Position numbers and translations under genes: made by a program
Notes under the pieces: generated by a model
Told to the model about the DNA's origin: nothing
Databases searched by the model: none
Seen by the model: the letters and a program-made list of their open reading frames with translations, nothing else
NCBI RefSeq assembly: GCF_014645355.1
Contig: NZ_BMLS01000005.1
Location: 124,001-188,000, forward strand
Source of the DNA: Bowmanella pacifica
GTDB taxonomy: Bacteria > Pseudomonadota > Gammaproteobacteria > Enterobacterales > Alteromonadaceae
Direction of reading: 5' to 3'
DNA: 64,000 bases
Part shown: in pieces, positions 37,202 through 47,333 of the stretch
Layout of the letters: every line of letters starts with the position of its first letter
Numbering within the stretch: position 1 is the stretch's first letter

Positions 37202-37423
37202 GTTGCTAAGTAAATCGCGTTATCTTTGTTCGGCTGTTAACTTACTGCATGCGAGGGGCAAAACGCAAGGGTAAATTTGCGCAATTATTACTATGGGTTA
37301 AAGCTAAAAAGAATAAGTGGACAAATTTTTTATGGCACAAAGGTGTAAAACGCGTGTCCAAAAGTTAAAGGTGGTTAATGTATAACCGATATTTAATCTG
37401 TTATATGACACAAGAGAGTGAAT

Positions 37424-37690
37424 ATGGTTAGTGATCTACTGTTTCCTATTTTGCCTAAACAGGGCAAAACTAACCCTGTTCAGGATGAACAGCGTGTTGA
37501 ACAGGTCAGTAAAGAGGCCAAATTACGTTCTTTGCAAGAAGATGAAAAGAACTTAACTGCTGAGGAGCGCCAGCAGCGGGAAAAACAGGAACAGAAGAAT
37601 AAGAAAAAAAAGGCCAGTAAAGAGACCTCAGACAAACCTGTTGAAGGAGAAAATCGAGCTGCACCAGGTCATTTGGATATTTATATCTAA
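37424..37690 (+). CDS. Small charged hypothetical protein
   Basis: 88 residues from ATG 37424, with AGAG upstream; a GTG two codons earlier is possible. The N-terminus (VSDLLFPILPKQGKTNPVQ) is followed by a highly charged, Lys/Glu/Gln-rich helical stretch (EERQQREKQEQKNKKKKASKE) and a hydrophobic end (HLDIYI). No signal peptide or known domain. Divergent from the his operon; I do not recognise the family. Confidence 0.6.
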   Translation: MVSDLLFPILPKQGKTNPVQDEQRVEQVSKEAKLRSLQEDEKNLTAEERQQREKQEQKNKKKKASKETSDKPVEGENRAAPGHLDIYI

Positions 37691-37869
37691 CGTTATACTT
37701 AGCTTTCGCTACTCAATCCCTGAAGATACCAGGTTTTCTTGCTGTTGTAGCGCCCATCAGAAAGTCAGTAATTTGCAGTTTTAGCTGTATGTCAGAGATT
37801 CATATTGTGGAATACTGCGCCCCAACCGTTTATCCTGTTAAAACTCTATGAATTACAGGAATATGAGTA

Positions 37870-37899
37870 TTGGACATTGTGTTAGGCTGTAGGTATAAA
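37870..37899 (+). promoter_or_regulatory. Candidate promoter of the mrp operon
   Basis: TATAAA (37894-37899) is a good -10; TTGGAC (37870-37875) is a weak -35 at 18-bp spacing. It lies ~50 bp before mrpA. The remaining 37691-37869 stretch shows no gene. Confidence 0.4.
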
Positions 37900-37946
37900 A
37901 CGGCGATATCCGTAGTTCATTTATCTGTTTGGAGCTCGGTAACGCA

Positions 37947-40739
37947 ATGAGTTTGTTCTGGATTCCTCTTATTCTGCTGGCTGGTGTGGCAGTCCCTGTT
38001 GTAACAGAAAAGTATGGGCGTAGCTGGTGTGCGCTGGCAACCATGTTGGTTCCGGCCGCCATGCTTGCATTTATTCTGTCCTTTCTACCGCAAGTTTTTG
38101 CCGGGGAACTTCTGGTCGAGCGTTTTGACTGGATTCCTGCAGCGGGCCTGACATTGTCAATGCGACTAGATGGGCTGGCCATGTTGTTTGCCATATTGAT
38201 TCTTGGCATTGGCTTACTGATTATTCTTTATGCCCGCTATTACCTTAGTGCTACGGATAGCATGGGGCGATTCTACGCCCTGTTGCTGCTCTTTATGAAC
38301 GCTATGCTGGCTATTGTGCTTTCCAACAACCTGCTGCAGTTGTGGATGGCCTGGGAAGTGACCAGTATCAGTTCGTTCTTGCTGATTGGTTTTTGGGCTG
38401 GCAAAACCGAGGCGCGTAAAGGCGCGCGCATGGCCCTGACCATCACCGGTGCTGGTGGTCTGGCTTTGCTGGCAGGTTTGTTGTTACTGGCCGATATTGT
38501 CGGCAGCTATGATTTAACTCAGGTGCTGGCGAGTGGCGAGCAAATTCGGGAGCACGCGCTTTATCCTGTAGCCCTGATTCTGATTTTGCTGGGGGCTTTT
38601 ACTAAATCCGCACAGTTTCCGTTCCACTTTTGGTTACCGCATGCCATGGCAGCACCCACTCCTGTGAGCGCATATTTGCACTCTGCCACTATGGTTAAAG
38701 CGGGGATTTTCCTGCTTGCCAGAATGTATCCAGCCCTTGCTGGAACGGAGTTGTGGTTTTTGATCGTAAGTCTTACCGGGCTGGCAACATTGTTGCTGGG
38801 AGCCTATGTCGCCTTGTTTAAACACGATCTCAAAGGCTTGCTTGCGTATTCAACCATTAGCCATTTAGGCTTGATCACGCTGCTACTGGGGATGGACACT
38901 GGCCTGGCTGCCGTTGCGGCGATTTTTCATATTATCAATCATGCCATCTTTAAGGCCTCGCTGTTTATGGCTGCCGGCATCATAGATCATGAAGCCGGTA
39001 CAAGGGACATGCGCAAGTTGAACGGCCTTTGGAAGTATATGCCCCATACCGCTACGCTGGCTATGGTTGCGGCTGCGTCTATGGCCGGTATTCCTTTGCT
39101 GAATGGCTTTTTGTCTAAAGAGATGTTCTTTGCTGAGACCTTGCATCAGGTCGCATTAGGATCGCTATCCTGGATGGTGCCTGTACTTGCCACGCTAGGG
39201 GGAATTTTCTCCGTTGCTTACTCATTGCGGTTTATTCATGACGTCTTTTTTAACGGCGAACCGGTCGACTTGCCTAAAGTACCGCATGAACCACCGCGCT
39301 ATATGAAAATCCCGGTTGAGATTTTAGTGACCTTATGTCTGTTGGTGGGGATTTTCCCTGGTGCCATCATAGGTTCGTTGCTTTATGCCGCTGCGGGCTC
39401 TGTGCTGGGCGCGAATGTACCTGAATATAGCTTGTCCATTTGGCATGGCTTTAATCTGCCGTTGCTGATGAGCGCTGTCGCATTGCTGGGCGGTGTATTA
39501 GTGTACAGCTTTCGCGGTCATCTTTATCACTTCCAATCCCAGTTCCGGGAAAATGACGCCAAACTCATATTTGAGGGTGTCATTCAGTACATTGTTGCGC
39601 GCGCCTCTGCGTTCCACAATTGGTTTGTGAACGGGTCACTGCAGAGTTACGTCACTTGGTTATTGTTACTGACTCTGGTCGTAACCGGCGCCCCCTTGCT
39701 GGATTTGAACGGCGCCGCAGGCCATCAGCCCCATCAGCCTGTTGGGGCTGTGGAAATTATTGCCGCCGTCCTTTTGTCTTTGAGTGCATTGGCGACGGTT
39801 ATTTTTCATCGGCAACGTATGTTTGCGTTAGTGACGCTTTCCGTTGTGGGGTTGATTGTTTCTATTGCCTTTGCTCGCTTTTCAGCACCTGATTTGGCTT
39901 TGACGCAACTTAGTGTTGAGGTGGTAACAGTGATACTGTTGATGCTGGCCTTGTTTTTCCTGCCACAAAAAACCCACAATGAATCCTCACCCAGACGGGT
40001 GGCCCGCGACCTGAGTATTGCCGCTATTTTCGGCGGTATTATTGCGACCATTAACTATGCAATTATTACACGCCCTCTGGACAGCATCTCTGATTTCTTT
40101 ATTGCTAACAGCAAAACCGGTGGCGGTGGAACTAACGTGGTTAACGTGATTCTGGTGGACTTTCGCGGTTTTGACACTCTTGGTGAAATTACCGTGTTAA
40201 GCATCGCCGCCCTTGGCATATTTAAGTTAGTCTCAAGGATGCGTCTGGCTATGCCCACCGCAGATGAGAAAGGTCGCCCCTGGGCCAGGGACAGACATCC
40301 TTTGATTTTGTCGGTGATCTCGCAAAGCCTGCTGCCTTTAGCCTTGCTGGTTTCCGCCTACATATTTTTACGAGGCCATAATATGCCCGGGGGAGGCTTT
40401 ATCGCTGGATTGGTAACCTCAGTGGCACTTATACAGCAGTATGTGGCCCACGGAGTTGATTGGGTCAAACCACGCCTTAAGCTGGACTACCAGTGGTTGA
40501 TTGCCTGCGGGGTTTTAATTGCCAGTCTCACCGGCTTGGGCAGTTGGATGTTCGACAAGCCTTTCCTGACATCATGGTTTGACTATTTCGACATACCATT
40601 TATTGGCACAACGGAGCTTGCCAGCGCCATGTTGTTTGACTTAGGCGTATATCTCACCGTGGTAGGCGCAATCTTGTTGATTCTTGCCAATCTCGGCAAG
40701 CTCACTACTCGCTATCGCCCAATTTCTCAAGAGGACTAA
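37947..40739 (+). CDS. mrpA: Mrp Na+/H+ antiporter subunit A (fused A+B)
   Basis: 930 residues from ATG 37947 (GGAG upstream). The N-terminal ~500 residues are a NuoL-like proton-translocating unit: [54 protein letters not shown]-type quinone/proton motif region, [17 protein letters not shown]. After further helices, the C-terminal ~150 residues form an MrpB-like domain ([36 protein letters not shown]). The protein exchanges cytoplasmic Na+ for H+ as part of a multi-subunit complex. No separate mrpB gene exists, so A and B are fused as in the Mnh/Pha group-2 style operons. Confidence 0.93.
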   Translation: MSLFWIPLILLAGVAVPVVTEKYGRSWCALATMLVPAAMLAFILSFLPQVFAGELLVERFDWIPAAGLTLSMRLDGLAMLFAILILGIGLLIILYARYYLSATDSMGRFYALLLLFMNAMLAIVLSNNLLQLWMAWEVTSISSFLLIGFWAGKTEARKGARMALTITGAGGLALLAGLLLLADIVGSYDLTQVLASGEQIREHALYPVALILILLGAFTKSAQFPFHFWLPHAMAAPTPVSAYLHSATMVKAGIFLLARMYPALAGTELWFLIVSLTGLATLLLGAYVALFKHDLKGLLAYSTISHLGLITLLLGMDTGLAAVAAIFHIINHAIFKASLFMAAGIIDHEAGTRDMRKLNGLWKYMPHTATLAMVAAASMAGIPLLNGFLSKEMFFAETLHQVALGSLSWMVPVLATLGGIFSVAYSLRFIHDVFFNGEPVDLPKVPHEPPRYMKIPVEILVTLCLLVGIFPGAIIGSLLYAAAGSVLGANVPEYSLSIWHGFNLPLLMSAVALLGGVLVYSFRGHLYHFQSQFRENDAKLIFEGVIQYIVARASAFHNWFVNGSLQSYVTWLLLLTLVVTGAPLLDLNGAAGHQPHQPVGAVEIIAAVLLSLSALATVIFHRQRMFALVTLSVVGLIVSIAFARFSAPDLALTQLSVEVVTVILLMLALFFLPQKTHNESSPRRVARDLSIAAIFGGIIATINYAIITRPLDSISDFFIANSKTGGGGTNVVNVILVDFRGFDTLGEITVLSIAALGIFKLVSRMRLAMPTADEKGRPWARDRHPLILSVISQSLLPLALLVSAYIFLRGHNMPGGGFIAGLVTSVALIQQYVAHGVDWVKPRLKLDYQWLIACGVLIASLTGLGSWMFDKPFLTSWFDYFDIPFIGTTELASAMLFDLGVYLTVVGAILLILANLGKLTTRYRPISQED

Positions 40740-40740
40740 A

Positions 40741-41106
40741 GTGGAAGCTCTATACGTTTACTGCGTTGGTATGTTGACATTCTGTGGCGTGTTTTTATGT
40801 CTCAGGGCCAGATTGTTCCCAGTGGTACTGGGATTAACCATGTTGTCCTATGCCGTGAATTTGTTTCTGTTCTCAAGTGGGGGCCTGACCTTTAATGCTG
40901 CCGCCATCCTCGGGGCTTCAGAAACTTACAGTGATCCTCTTCCTCAGGCCCTGGTACTGACCGCCATCGTGATTGGTTTTGCCATGATTGCCTTTATCGT
41001 CATCCTGGCCATGCGGGCCAGGGCTGATTTAGGTAATGACTATGTGGATGGCCGGGAACCTCCTGATACGGAGCAGGCTATTTCACCCAAGCGGGGCAAT
41101 CTATGA
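40741..41106 (+). CDS. mrpC: Mrp antiporter subunit C
   Basis: 121 residues from GTG 40741, one base after the mrpA stop with AGAGG upstream; an ATG inside mrpA is rejected. NuoK-like, three membrane helices (FCGVFLCLRARLFPVVLGLTMLSYAVNLFLF, PQALVLTAIVIGFAMIAFIVILA) with the conserved DPLPQALVLTAIVI motif. Confidence 0.94.
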   Translation: MEALYVYCVGMLTFCGVFLCLRARLFPVVLGLTMLSYAVNLFLFSSGGLTFNAAAILGASETYSDPLPQALVLTAIVIGFAMIAFIVILAMRARADLGNDYVDGREPPDTEQAISPKRGNL

Positions 41107-42617
41107 GCCAGCATTTAGCCATTATTCCAATTCTTTTGCCGTTATTCGCTGGCTTGTTGATGCTATTGCCCCCATTAGCAGGGGTAGAGAATATTCGCCG
41201 CCGCCGTATCACCTCGCTTATTGTGGGGGCGGTATCTATTTTTGCGGCAGCTAATCTTGCCGTGCAAGTTCAGCAGGGACCTTTGTTCTACGCTTTAGGG
41301 AATTGGCAGGCACCTAATGGAATAGTATTGATGGCGGACCCGCTTGCCGCCATGCTGGTGCTGGCCACCTGTATCCTGGTGTTTGGTAGCACAGTTTATG
41401 CTTGTGCCGGCGAGGATCGTCAGGGCGCTTACTTTTATCCGCTGCTGCAATTCCAGTTAATGGGCATCAACGGTGCCTTTCTGACCGCCGACCTGTTTAA
41501 TCTGTTTGTCTTTTTTGAAGTGCTGTTGATCGCATCTTATTCGCTGCTTATACATGGTGGCGGTAAGCAAAAGACGCAGGCAAACGTGCATTATGTGGTG
41601 TTAAATCTGGTCGGTTCCAGTTTGTTTCTGTTCGCCCTTGGCGCCTTGTACGGCACCCTTGGTACCCTGAATATGCTCGATATGGCGATGCGTGTCCCAA
41701 CTATTTCGGAAGGGGAGCAGGTTATCGCCAAAGTGGGTGGCTTGATGTTGTTGATGGTGTTTGGTCTCAAGGCCGCTATGCTCCCATTACATTTCTGGTT
41801 GCCAAAAACCTATTCAGCGGCATCAGCCTCTGTGGCGGCCTTATTTGCCATTATGACAAAGGTGGGGATTTACAGTATTTACCGGGTCTATACCATGATC
41901 TTTGGTGAGCATGCTGGCCCCCTGGCAGATATGGCCCTGGGCTGGATTTGGCCGCTTGCTTTGTTGACACTGATTGGGGGAGCTATAGGTGTTCTGGCCA
42001 GCCCCAATCTTAGGCAAATGGCTGCGAACATGGTCATTATATCTGTGGGCACCTTATTAATCAGTTTTGCCATACGTAGCCAAGAGGCAAGTGCGGCTGG
42101 CTTTTATTACATGATTCACAGCACCTTTGTTACGGCGGCGCTGTTTATGATCGCCGATATGTTGGGGCAACAGCGAGGTAAAGCGCTTGACCGCTTTGTT
42201 GTGGCCCGGAAGGTCAAGCAGCCTGTATTGCTGGGGAGTCTGTTTTTTGTTGCCAGCATGGCTGTGGCAGGTTTGCCGCCCTTTTCTGGTTTCATCGGCA
42301 AGTTATTAATTCTGCAGTCTGCGCATCAGGCCACAGAGATGATTTGGGTTTGGACATTGATACTGTTGGCCGGCCTGGTTTGTATCGTTGCGTTGTCCCG
42401 TGCGGGAAGTACGGTGTTTTGGCGGCATACGGGGGGCAACAACAATGACATTGCGTCTTTATCTTATTGGCAGATTGGGGCAGCAGGTCTGATGCTACTC
42501 ATGTCGCCCCTGATGGTCGTGTTTGGCGCGGTGACAACGGAGTATATGCAACTGGCAGCTTTACAACTTCATCAGTTTAGCGGTTTGTTCGAGTTATTGG
42601 GGAGGGCCAATCCGTGA
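41103..42617 (+). CDS. mrpD: Mrp antiporter subunit D
   Basis: 504 residues, NuoN/NuoM-like proton channel with ~14 membrane helices. DLFNLFVFFEVLLIASYSLLI, KAAMLPLHFWLPKTYSAASASVAALFAIMTKVG and GLPPFSGFIGKLL are the typical conserved blocks. Overlaps mrpC and mrpE by four bases on each side. Confidence 0.95.
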   Translation: MSQHLAIIPILLPLFAGLLMLLPPLAGVENIRRRRITSLIVGAVSIFAAANLAVQVQQGPLFYALGNWQAPNGIVLMADPLAAMLVLATCILVFGSTVYACAGEDRQGAYFYPLLQFQLMGINGAFLTADLFNLFVFFEVLLIASYSLLIHGGGKQKTQANVHYVVLNLVGSSLFLFALGALYGTLGTLNMLDMAMRVPTISEGEQVIAKVGGLMLLMVFGLKAAMLPLHFWLPKTYSAASASVAALFAIMTKVGIYSIYRVYTMIFGEHAGPLADMALGWIWPLALLTLIGGAIGVLASPNLRQMAANMVIISVGTLLISFAIRSQEASAAGFYYMIHSTFVTAALFMIADMLGQQRGKALDRFVVARKVKQPVLLGSLFFVASMAVAGLPPFSGFIGKLLILQSAHQATEMIWVWTLILLAGLVCIVALSRAGSTVFWRHTGGNNNDIASLSYWQIGAAGLMLLMSPLMVVFGAVTTEYMQLAALQLHQFSGLFELLGRANP

Positions 42618-43120
42618 GTAAAGATGCAGCATTTCGTTGGTTTCCTATGCCCTTGCACAGCCTGTTAATGCTGGTCATCTGGTTAATGTTAAACGGTAGT
42701 CTGAGTCTTGGGCATGTACTACTGGGCAGCCTGCTGGCTATGGTTATACCCTGGTTGTGTGCTCCGCTACAAATGCCGCAGCCCGGGCATTTTAAACCTT
42801 TCAGGGCGATTCGTTATATTTTGATGGTGCTGGTCGATGTTGTGATTGCCAATGTTCAGGTTGCTATTCTGGTTCTGGGGCCAGAAAAACGACTAAAGCC
42901 TGCCTTTGTTGCAGTGCCGCTGGATATTAGTGGAGCGCTTCCCATTACCGTGCTGGCTAGTACAGTTACCATGACCCCAGGCACGGTGAGTGCCGATGTG
43001 TCTGAAGACAGAAAATGGCTGTATGTGCATGTACTCAACCTAGAGGGGACGGAAGAGGAACTTGTTGAGCAAATTAAATCACGCTATGAACAGGGCGTAA
43101 GGGAGATCTTTGCATGTTAG
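42614..43120 (+). CDS. mrpE: Mrp antiporter subunit E
   Basis: 168 residues, two to three N-terminal membrane helices (LHSLLMLVIWLMLNGSLSLGH) and a C-terminal soluble part with ITVLASTVTMTPGTVSADVSEDRKWLYVHVL, the MrpE signature. Confidence 0.93.
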   Translation: MSKDAAFRWFPMPLHSLLMLVIWLMLNGSLSLGHVLLGSLLAMVIPWLCAPLQMPQPGHFKPFRAIRYILMVLVDVVIANVQVAILVLGPEKRLKPAFVAVPLDISGALPITVLASTVTMTPGTVSADVSEDRKWLYVHVLNLEGTEEELVEQIKSRYEQGVREIFAC

Positions 43121-43383
43121 AATGGGCGATTTACCTGGTCACAGCGATGTTGTGCGTGGCTTTGCTGCTAAACCTCTGGCGTTTGCTTATTGGACCGCAG
43201 ATCGCGGACCGGATTTTGGCTTTGGATACCATGTATATCAACAGCATTGCATTGATATTGTTGTACGGCATACACAGCGGAACAAAGCTTTATTTTGAAG
43301 CTGCATTATTGATTGCTATGTTAGGTTTTGTTAGTACCGTCGCCTTTTGCAAGTACCTGCTGCGTGGTGACATCATTGAGTAA
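43114..43383 (+). CDS. mrpF: Mrp antiporter subunit F
   Basis: 89 residues, three membrane helices. GPQIADRILALDTMYINSIALILLYG contains the conserved D-R-(I/V)-L-A-L-D motif of MrpF. Overlaps mrpE by seven bases. Confidence 0.94.
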   Translation: MLEWAIYLVTAMLCVALLLNLWRLLIGPQIADRILALDTMYINSIALILLYGIHSGTKLYFEAALLIAMLGFVSTVAFCKYLLRGDIIE

Positions 43384-43389
43384 CGCCTT

Positions 43390-43758
43390 ATGAATTTCTG
43401 GATTGAGTTGTTAGTCAGCGTGTTGCTGGTGTTTGGCGGCCTATTTGTTTTGGTTGGTTCGATTGGGCTGGTGAGGCTGAAGGACTTTTACATGCGGTTA
43501 CATGCGCCAACAAAGGCGACCACCCTTGGTCTGGGGGGAATTTTGCTGGCATCTATGGTCAGTATCAGCTACCAACAAGGTTACATGAGTATACATGAGC
43601 TGCTGATCACCTTGTTTCTGCTGATTACCGCACCTGTCACCGCCCATATTTTGGCAAAGGTGGCGATGCACCACAGGTTGAAGCAGATAGAACGCACAAG
43701 CAATGCACATTATGTGGACAGGGCAAGGGAGCAGCGTCCACCGAAGGACGCTGAGTAA
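43390..43758 (+). CDS. mrpG: Mrp antiporter subunit G
   Basis: 122 residues, three helices. VGSIGLVRLKDFYMRLHAPTKATTLG is the MrpG family motif, followed by LLITLFLLITAPVTAHILAKVA. Closes the operon; convergent with dsbB. Confidence 0.94.
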   Translation: MNFWIELLVSVLLVFGGLFVLVGSIGLVRLKDFYMRLHAPTKATTLGLGGILLASMVSISYQQGYMSIHELLITLFLLITAPVTAHILAKVAMHHRLKQIERTSNAHYVDRAREQRPPKDAE

Positions 43759-43764
43759 CCTCTG

Positions 43765-44301
43765 TTAAGCCGTTTTTTGGGTTATTAACTGGTACGTATT
43801 TGCTAACAGAACAACCAACCATACCAAGCTAAACAGGGACAATATAACAATCATCCATTGCGGCATGCTGAAGCTAAGCCATTGCCAGTCTATATTGCCG
43901 CAGTCACCCGTCGCAGCAAAAATGGATGGTAACCAATGATGTAACGGCATCCAGGCTGGGAATTCAGGTTCGATTGCACAACTTTGAAAAAGCAAATTTG
44001 ACGCAGTTTGAATGTCCACATGTTCGATGGCTTTGAGCAGCCCCCAGACCGACGATAAGCCCCAAATTGACATGCCTGCCCATCTCAGTCCGCCAAACTG
44101 CGGATTGATAAGCCCGACTAGGGAAGCAAGCATCACGCCTATGACGGCGGTGCGTTGGTAGATACACATAACGCAAGGCGCCAGCCCCATCGCATATTGA
44201 AAATACAAGGCGACTAGCAATAAACCGACCGACGCCGAAAACAGCAGCCACCATCCTTGTCTACGCTGAGACCAAATGGCAAGACGACCCAAAGCACTCA
44301 T
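43765..44301 (-). CDS. dsbB: Disulfide bond formation protein DsbB
   Basis: 178 residues from the ATG at 44301. Four membrane helices with the first redox pair Cys43/Cys46 (APCVMCIYQR) and second pair Cys108/Cys134 (QSCAIEPEF, TGDCGNIDW). It reoxidises periplasmic DsbA and passes electrons to quinone. A longer in-frame start 51 bp upstream is less likely. Confidence 0.93.
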   Translation of the reverse strand: MSALGRLAIWSQRRQGWWLLFSASVGLLLVALYFQYAMGLAPCVMCIYQRTAVIGVMLASLVGLINPQFGGLRWAGMSIWGLSSVWGLLKAIEHVDIQTASNLLFQSCAIEPEFPAWMPLHHWLPSIFAATGDCGNIDWQWLSFSMPQWMIVILSLFSLVWLVVLLANTYQLITQKTA

Positions 44302-44448
44302 GGATTTGACCGGATAGTTGGAAAAGTCGTTGATAATAGTGAATCCCCCCACTTTTTAATAGTCTTATTTGTTTTGGTTTCAATAGTAAGCACATCTGGT
44401 ACAATCAGTTGGATAACAAAAATTAATCGGTGTTAAGCGAGCTTTTGC

Positions 44449-45159
44449 ATGATCTACAAGTCCCAAAGTCCAGCAGGATTTGCCGAAGAATATATTGTCG
44501 AGTCAATTTGGAGCGGCAGATTTCCTCCTGGAACTATTTTGCCCGCTGAGCGCGAATTGTCTGAGCTAATTGGGGTGACGCGTACGACCCTGCGTGAAGT
44601 ATTGCAAAGGTTGGCCAGAGACGGTTGGTTAACTATCCAGCACGGCAAACCGACCAAAGTAAATAACTTTTGGGAAACCTGCGGTCTGAATATCTTGGAA
44701 ACCCTGGCGCGTTTGGATCAGGATGGTATTCCGGAGCTTGTTGACCATTTGCTGGCAGCCCGTACCAGTGTCAGCGCAGTGTTTATCCGTGGCGCCATTA
44801 AAAACTCGCCGGAAAAGGCGGCTGAGGTTCTTAAAGGTTATGTGGATGTTGCCGAAGACGGTCAGGCCTTTGCTGACTATGACTACCAAATCAATCATGA
44901 TTTAGCGTTAGCATCAGGTAACAAAGTTTATGTGTTGATGATGAATGGCTTCAGGGGCTTATACGCGCGCATTGGCGGCTATTATTTCTCAAACAGCAAA
45001 TCGCGTAATCTGGCTCGCGACTACTATGCTCAGTTATTGCAACTTGCGCAAAGTGGCGCTCACGAGCAGGTTCCTGGCCTTATCCGTAAGTACGGTATTG
45101 CCAGTGGCAAGATTTGGAATGAAATCCGTGGTGATATGCCGCAGGACTTGGTTGACTAA
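44449..45159 (+). CDS. fadR: Fatty acid metabolism regulator FadR
   Basis: 236 residues. N-terminal GntR winged helix ([28 protein letters not shown], ~34-61; typical FadR start [20 protein letters not shown]), and a C-terminal acyl-CoA-binding helical FCD-type domain (residues ~75-236). FadR represses beta-oxidation genes and activates unsaturated fatty-acid synthesis until released by long-chain acyl-CoA. Divergent from dsbB. Confidence 0.95.
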   Translation: MIYKSQSPAGFAEEYIVESIWSGRFPPGTILPAERELSELIGVTRTTLREVLQRLARDGWLTIQHGKPTKVNNFWETCGLNILETLARLDQDGIPELVDHLLAARTSVSAVFIRGAIKNSPEKAAEVLKGYVDVAEDGQAFADYDYQINHDLALASGNKVYVLMMNGFRGLYARIGGYYFSNSKSRNLARDYYAQLLQLAQSGAHEQVPGLIRKYGIASGKIWNEIRGDMPQDLVD

Positions 45160-45173
45160 GTCTGTCCGCAAAT

Positions 45174-45200
45174 AAAAAAAGCGCCATTGGCGCTTTTTTT
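45174..45200. terminator. Bidirectional terminator between fadR and sodB
   Basis: A-rich 45174-45180, GCGCC/GGCGC stem around ATT, then a run of seven T. Works for both converging genes. Confidence 0.9.
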
Positions 45201-45215
45201 ATTTGAGCTAGTTGC

Positions 45216-45797
45216 TTATGCGAAGTTTTGCGCAGCAAAGTCCCAGTTGATCAAGGCCCAGAAACCTTCCATATACTTAGGACGCAGGTTGCGGTAGTCA
45301 ATGTAATAAGCATGCTCCCACAAATCGACAGTCATTAGCGGGGTAACGCCAGCTTCAGTCAGTGGAGTTCCGGCATTGCTGGTGTTGACGATGTCCAGAC
45401 TACCGTCAGCCAGCTTGACCAGCCAGGTCCAGCTTGAACCAAAGTTGTTCACGGCCTTATCGTTAAAGGCTTCTTTAAAGGCTGCAAAAGAGCCCCATTT
45501 AGCATTGATGGCATCGGCCAGTGCACCGCTTGGCTCGCCGCCGCCGTTAGGGCTCAGGCTGTGCCAGTAAAAGGTGTGGTTCCAAATTTGTGCTGCGTTG
45601 TTGAATACGCCACCTTGAGAAGTGCGAACAATATCTTCCAGTGATTTGTTAGCGAATTCTGTACCTTCAATCAGGCCGTTCAGTTTAACCACATAGGTGT
45701 TGTGGTGCTTACCGTAATGGTATTCCAACGTCTCTGCAGAGATGTGCGGTTCCAGGGCATTTTTTTCATACGGCAGGGGCGGAAGTTCGAAAGCCAT
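45216..45797 (-). CDS. sodB: Iron superoxide dismutase
   Basis: 193 residues. Metal ligands are in [15 protein letters not shown] (His27), [13 protein letters not shown] (His74), and [14 protein letters not shown] (Asp/His). The [11 protein letters not shown]...NGGGEP context favours iron over manganese. Cytoplasmic (no signal peptide) defence against superoxide. Start ATG has GGAGAA upstream. Confidence 0.96.
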   Translation of the reverse strand: MAFELPPLPYEKNALEPHISAETLEYHYGKHHNTYVVKLNGLIEGTEFANKSLEDIVRTSQGGVFNNAAQIWNHTFYWHSLSPNGGGEPSGALADAINAKWGSFAAFKEAFNDKAVNNFGSSWTWLVKLADGSLDIVNTSNAGTPLTEAGVTPLMTVDLWEHAYYIDYRNLRPKYMEGFWALINWDFAAQNFA

Positions 45798-45995
45798 GTA
45801 AATTCTCCATGTTGGTCAAAAAGGCGACACTAGCGAAATAGGCCAGGTATCGTTGTTTATAAAGTTATTGGTTTATTAATCCAGTCTAAAGCCAATAGGG
45901 GCAAATAGCCAGATAACTCGCCTTTTGAATATGAGGCTTATCGCCGGAAAAACAAGATGTGAAAACAAAGCCGTGGGTCAGACCTTGAAAAGACG

Positions 45996-46001
45996 TATAA
46001 T
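45996..46001 (+). promoter_or_regulatory. -10 element upstream of grxD
   Basis: A perfect TATAAT hexamer lies 41 bp before grxD. The region at -35 (GTGGGT) is a poor match, so an activator may be required. Confidence 0.4.
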
Positions 46002-46041
46002 GGCCTCAAATCGGTATGAATCTAATTAAGAGGCAGTTATC

Positions 46042-46395
46042 GTGGAAACATTGGAAAAAATCAAACAGCAAATCGCTGAAAACCCTATTCTGATTTATAT
46101 GAAGGGCTCACCCAAACTGCCCAGTTGCGGTTTTTCGGCGCAAGCCTCCCAAGCGCTTATGTCGTGCGGCGAACCTTTTGCCTATGTGGATATTCTGCAA
46201 AACCCTGATATCCGTGCTGAATTGCCTGCGTATGCCAATTGGCCAACTTTCCCGCAACTGTGGGTAGAAGGTGAGTTGGTTGGTGGTTGCGACATCATAT
46301 TGGAAATGTTCCAGCAAGGTGAATTGCAACCGCTGGTTAAAGATGCGGCGGCTAAAGCCAAAGCCAATAAAGACGCAGAGCCAAACGCTGAGTAA
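46042..46395 (+). CDS. grxD: Monothiol glutaredoxin Grx4/GrxD
   Basis: 117 residues with the monothiol active site CGFS (Cys29-Ser32) inside KLPSCGFSAQASQAL, the Trp-Pro motif NWPTFPQLWVEGELVGGCDI and an Ala/Lys-rich tail. Binds and transfers [2Fe-2S] clusters with BolA-type partners. Neighbours (Bfr, Bfd, SodB) are also iron proteins. Confidence 0.95.
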   Translation: METLEKIKQQIAENPILIYMKGSPKLPSCGFSAQASQALMSCGEPFAYVDILQNPDIRAELPAYANWPTFPQLWVEGELVGGCDIILEMFQQGELQPLVKDAAAKAKANKDAEPNAE

Positions 46396-46409
46396 GTTGC
46401 AGGTGAGAA

Positions 46410-46440
46410 AAAAGGGGCCTAGGCTAGGCCCCTTTTTTAT
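46410..46440. terminator. Bidirectional terminator between grxD and bfr
   Basis: AAGGGGCCT and AGGCCCCTT pair (46412-46434), with A-rich left and T-rich right flanks. It overlaps the bfr stop codon. Confidence 0.9.
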
Positions 46441-46913
46441 TAATCATCATGCATTTGTGACTGGTTGTAGTTTTCGATACCTAAGGTGGCGATTAATTGC
46501 AACTGGGTTTCAAGCCAGTCTAGATGCTCTTCCTGTCCATCCAAAACCTTGCCCAACAAGTCGCGCGTCACATAATCCTGAATGGATTCGGCATACTCAA
46601 TGGCTTTGCGCAGATCTGGCAGGGCTTTGTGCTCAAAAGTTAAATCACAGTTGAGCATTTCTTCAGTGTCTTCACCAATATGCAATTTGCCCAGATCCTG
46701 AAGATTAGGGATGCCGTCCAGAAACAAAATACGTTCGATAAGATCATCGGCACGTTTCATCTCGCGGATAGACTCGTGGTATTCCTTATCGGCCAGGCCC
46801 TGTAACCCCCAGTTTTTGAACATACGGGAATGCAGGAAGTATTGATTGATGGCCACCAATTGATGGCCCAGCACTTTATTCAAATGCTTGATAAGAGATT
46901 TATCGCCTTTCAT
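46440..46913 (-). CDS. bfr: Bacterioferritin, haem-binding subunit lacking ferroxidase residues
   Basis: 157 residues, four-helix ferritin fold aligned without gaps to E. coli Bfr over the first 130 residues. Haem ligand Met52 is kept (SIREMKRAD). Ferroxidase residues are Gln18, Glu51, Arg54, Glu94, Gln127, His130 instead of Glu18, Glu51, His54, Glu94, Glu127, His130, so three of six are substituted. The subunit is therefore probably catalytically inactive and would co-assemble with a second ferroxidase-active Bfr subunit, as in organisms with two bfr genes. No second gene lies in this window. A TATAAT -10 (46980-46975) with a weak -35 is visible upstream. Confidence 0.93.
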   Translation of the reverse strand: MKGDKSLIKHLNKVLGHQLVAINQYFLHSRMFKNWGLQGLADKEYHESIREMKRADDLIERILFLDGIPNLQDLGKLHIGEDTEEMLNCDLTFEHKALPDLRKAIEYAESIQDYVTRDLLGKVLDGQEEHLDWLETQLQLIATLGIENYNQSQMHDD

Positions 46914-47023
46914 AGCCGGACTCCATGACGAGCTGTTCTGCAGATGCGCAAATACAGCGAGCTAAGATTTGTTCATTATAGAGAACAAAAACTTAAGCGT
47001 CACCGGACAATTGAGATTGGAGG

Positions 47024-47218
47024 TTAGCAGACTTCCTTGAACAGGGATTCGTCAACGATGGTATTGTCTATTACCTGCTGAGCTAGTTGTACACATTTGC
47101 CGCATTGACTGCCTACGCCAAATTGCTTACGCAAGTCACGCATATTCCCGACGCCTTCTTCACGAACCGCGCGGGCAATTTGTTTATCGGTAATACCGTG
47201 GCAGAGACAAACGAACAC
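47024..47218 (-). CDS. bfd: Bacterioferritin-associated ferredoxin
   Basis: 64 residues. The [2Fe-2S] cysteines are in CLCHGITDKQI (Cys4, Cys6) and GVGSQCGKCVQLA (Cys39, Cys42). Bfd reduces the bacterioferritin mineral to mobilise iron. AGGAG precedes the ATG. A Fur box overlaps its promoter, as expected for iron starvation expression. Upstream of bfr on the same strand, with a 110-bp gap containing the bfr promoter. Confidence 0.95.
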   Translation of the reverse strand: MFVCLCHGITDKQIARAVREEGVGNMRDLRKQFGVGSQCGKCVQLAQQVIDNTIVDESLFKEVC

Positions 47219-47242
47219 AATACAACTCCTATGACATTACAA

Positions 47243-47274
47243 ATGATAATAATTGTTATTATGTATTTTGCCAA
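47243..47274 (-). promoter_or_regulatory. bfd promoter overlapped by a Fur box
   Basis: On the minus strand TTGGCA (47274-47269) and TATTAT (47251-47246) are 17 bp apart. The palindromic TGATAATAATTGTTATTA (47244-47261) covers the -10 and spacer and matches the Fur box (GATAAT repeats). Fur with iron would repress bfd. Confidence 0.8.
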
Positions 47275-47333
47275 GTGCAAATTTGTACCTGAGCAAAAAA
47301 TACTTTTAGGTTGGAAAGTCTGAAGTGAATGGG

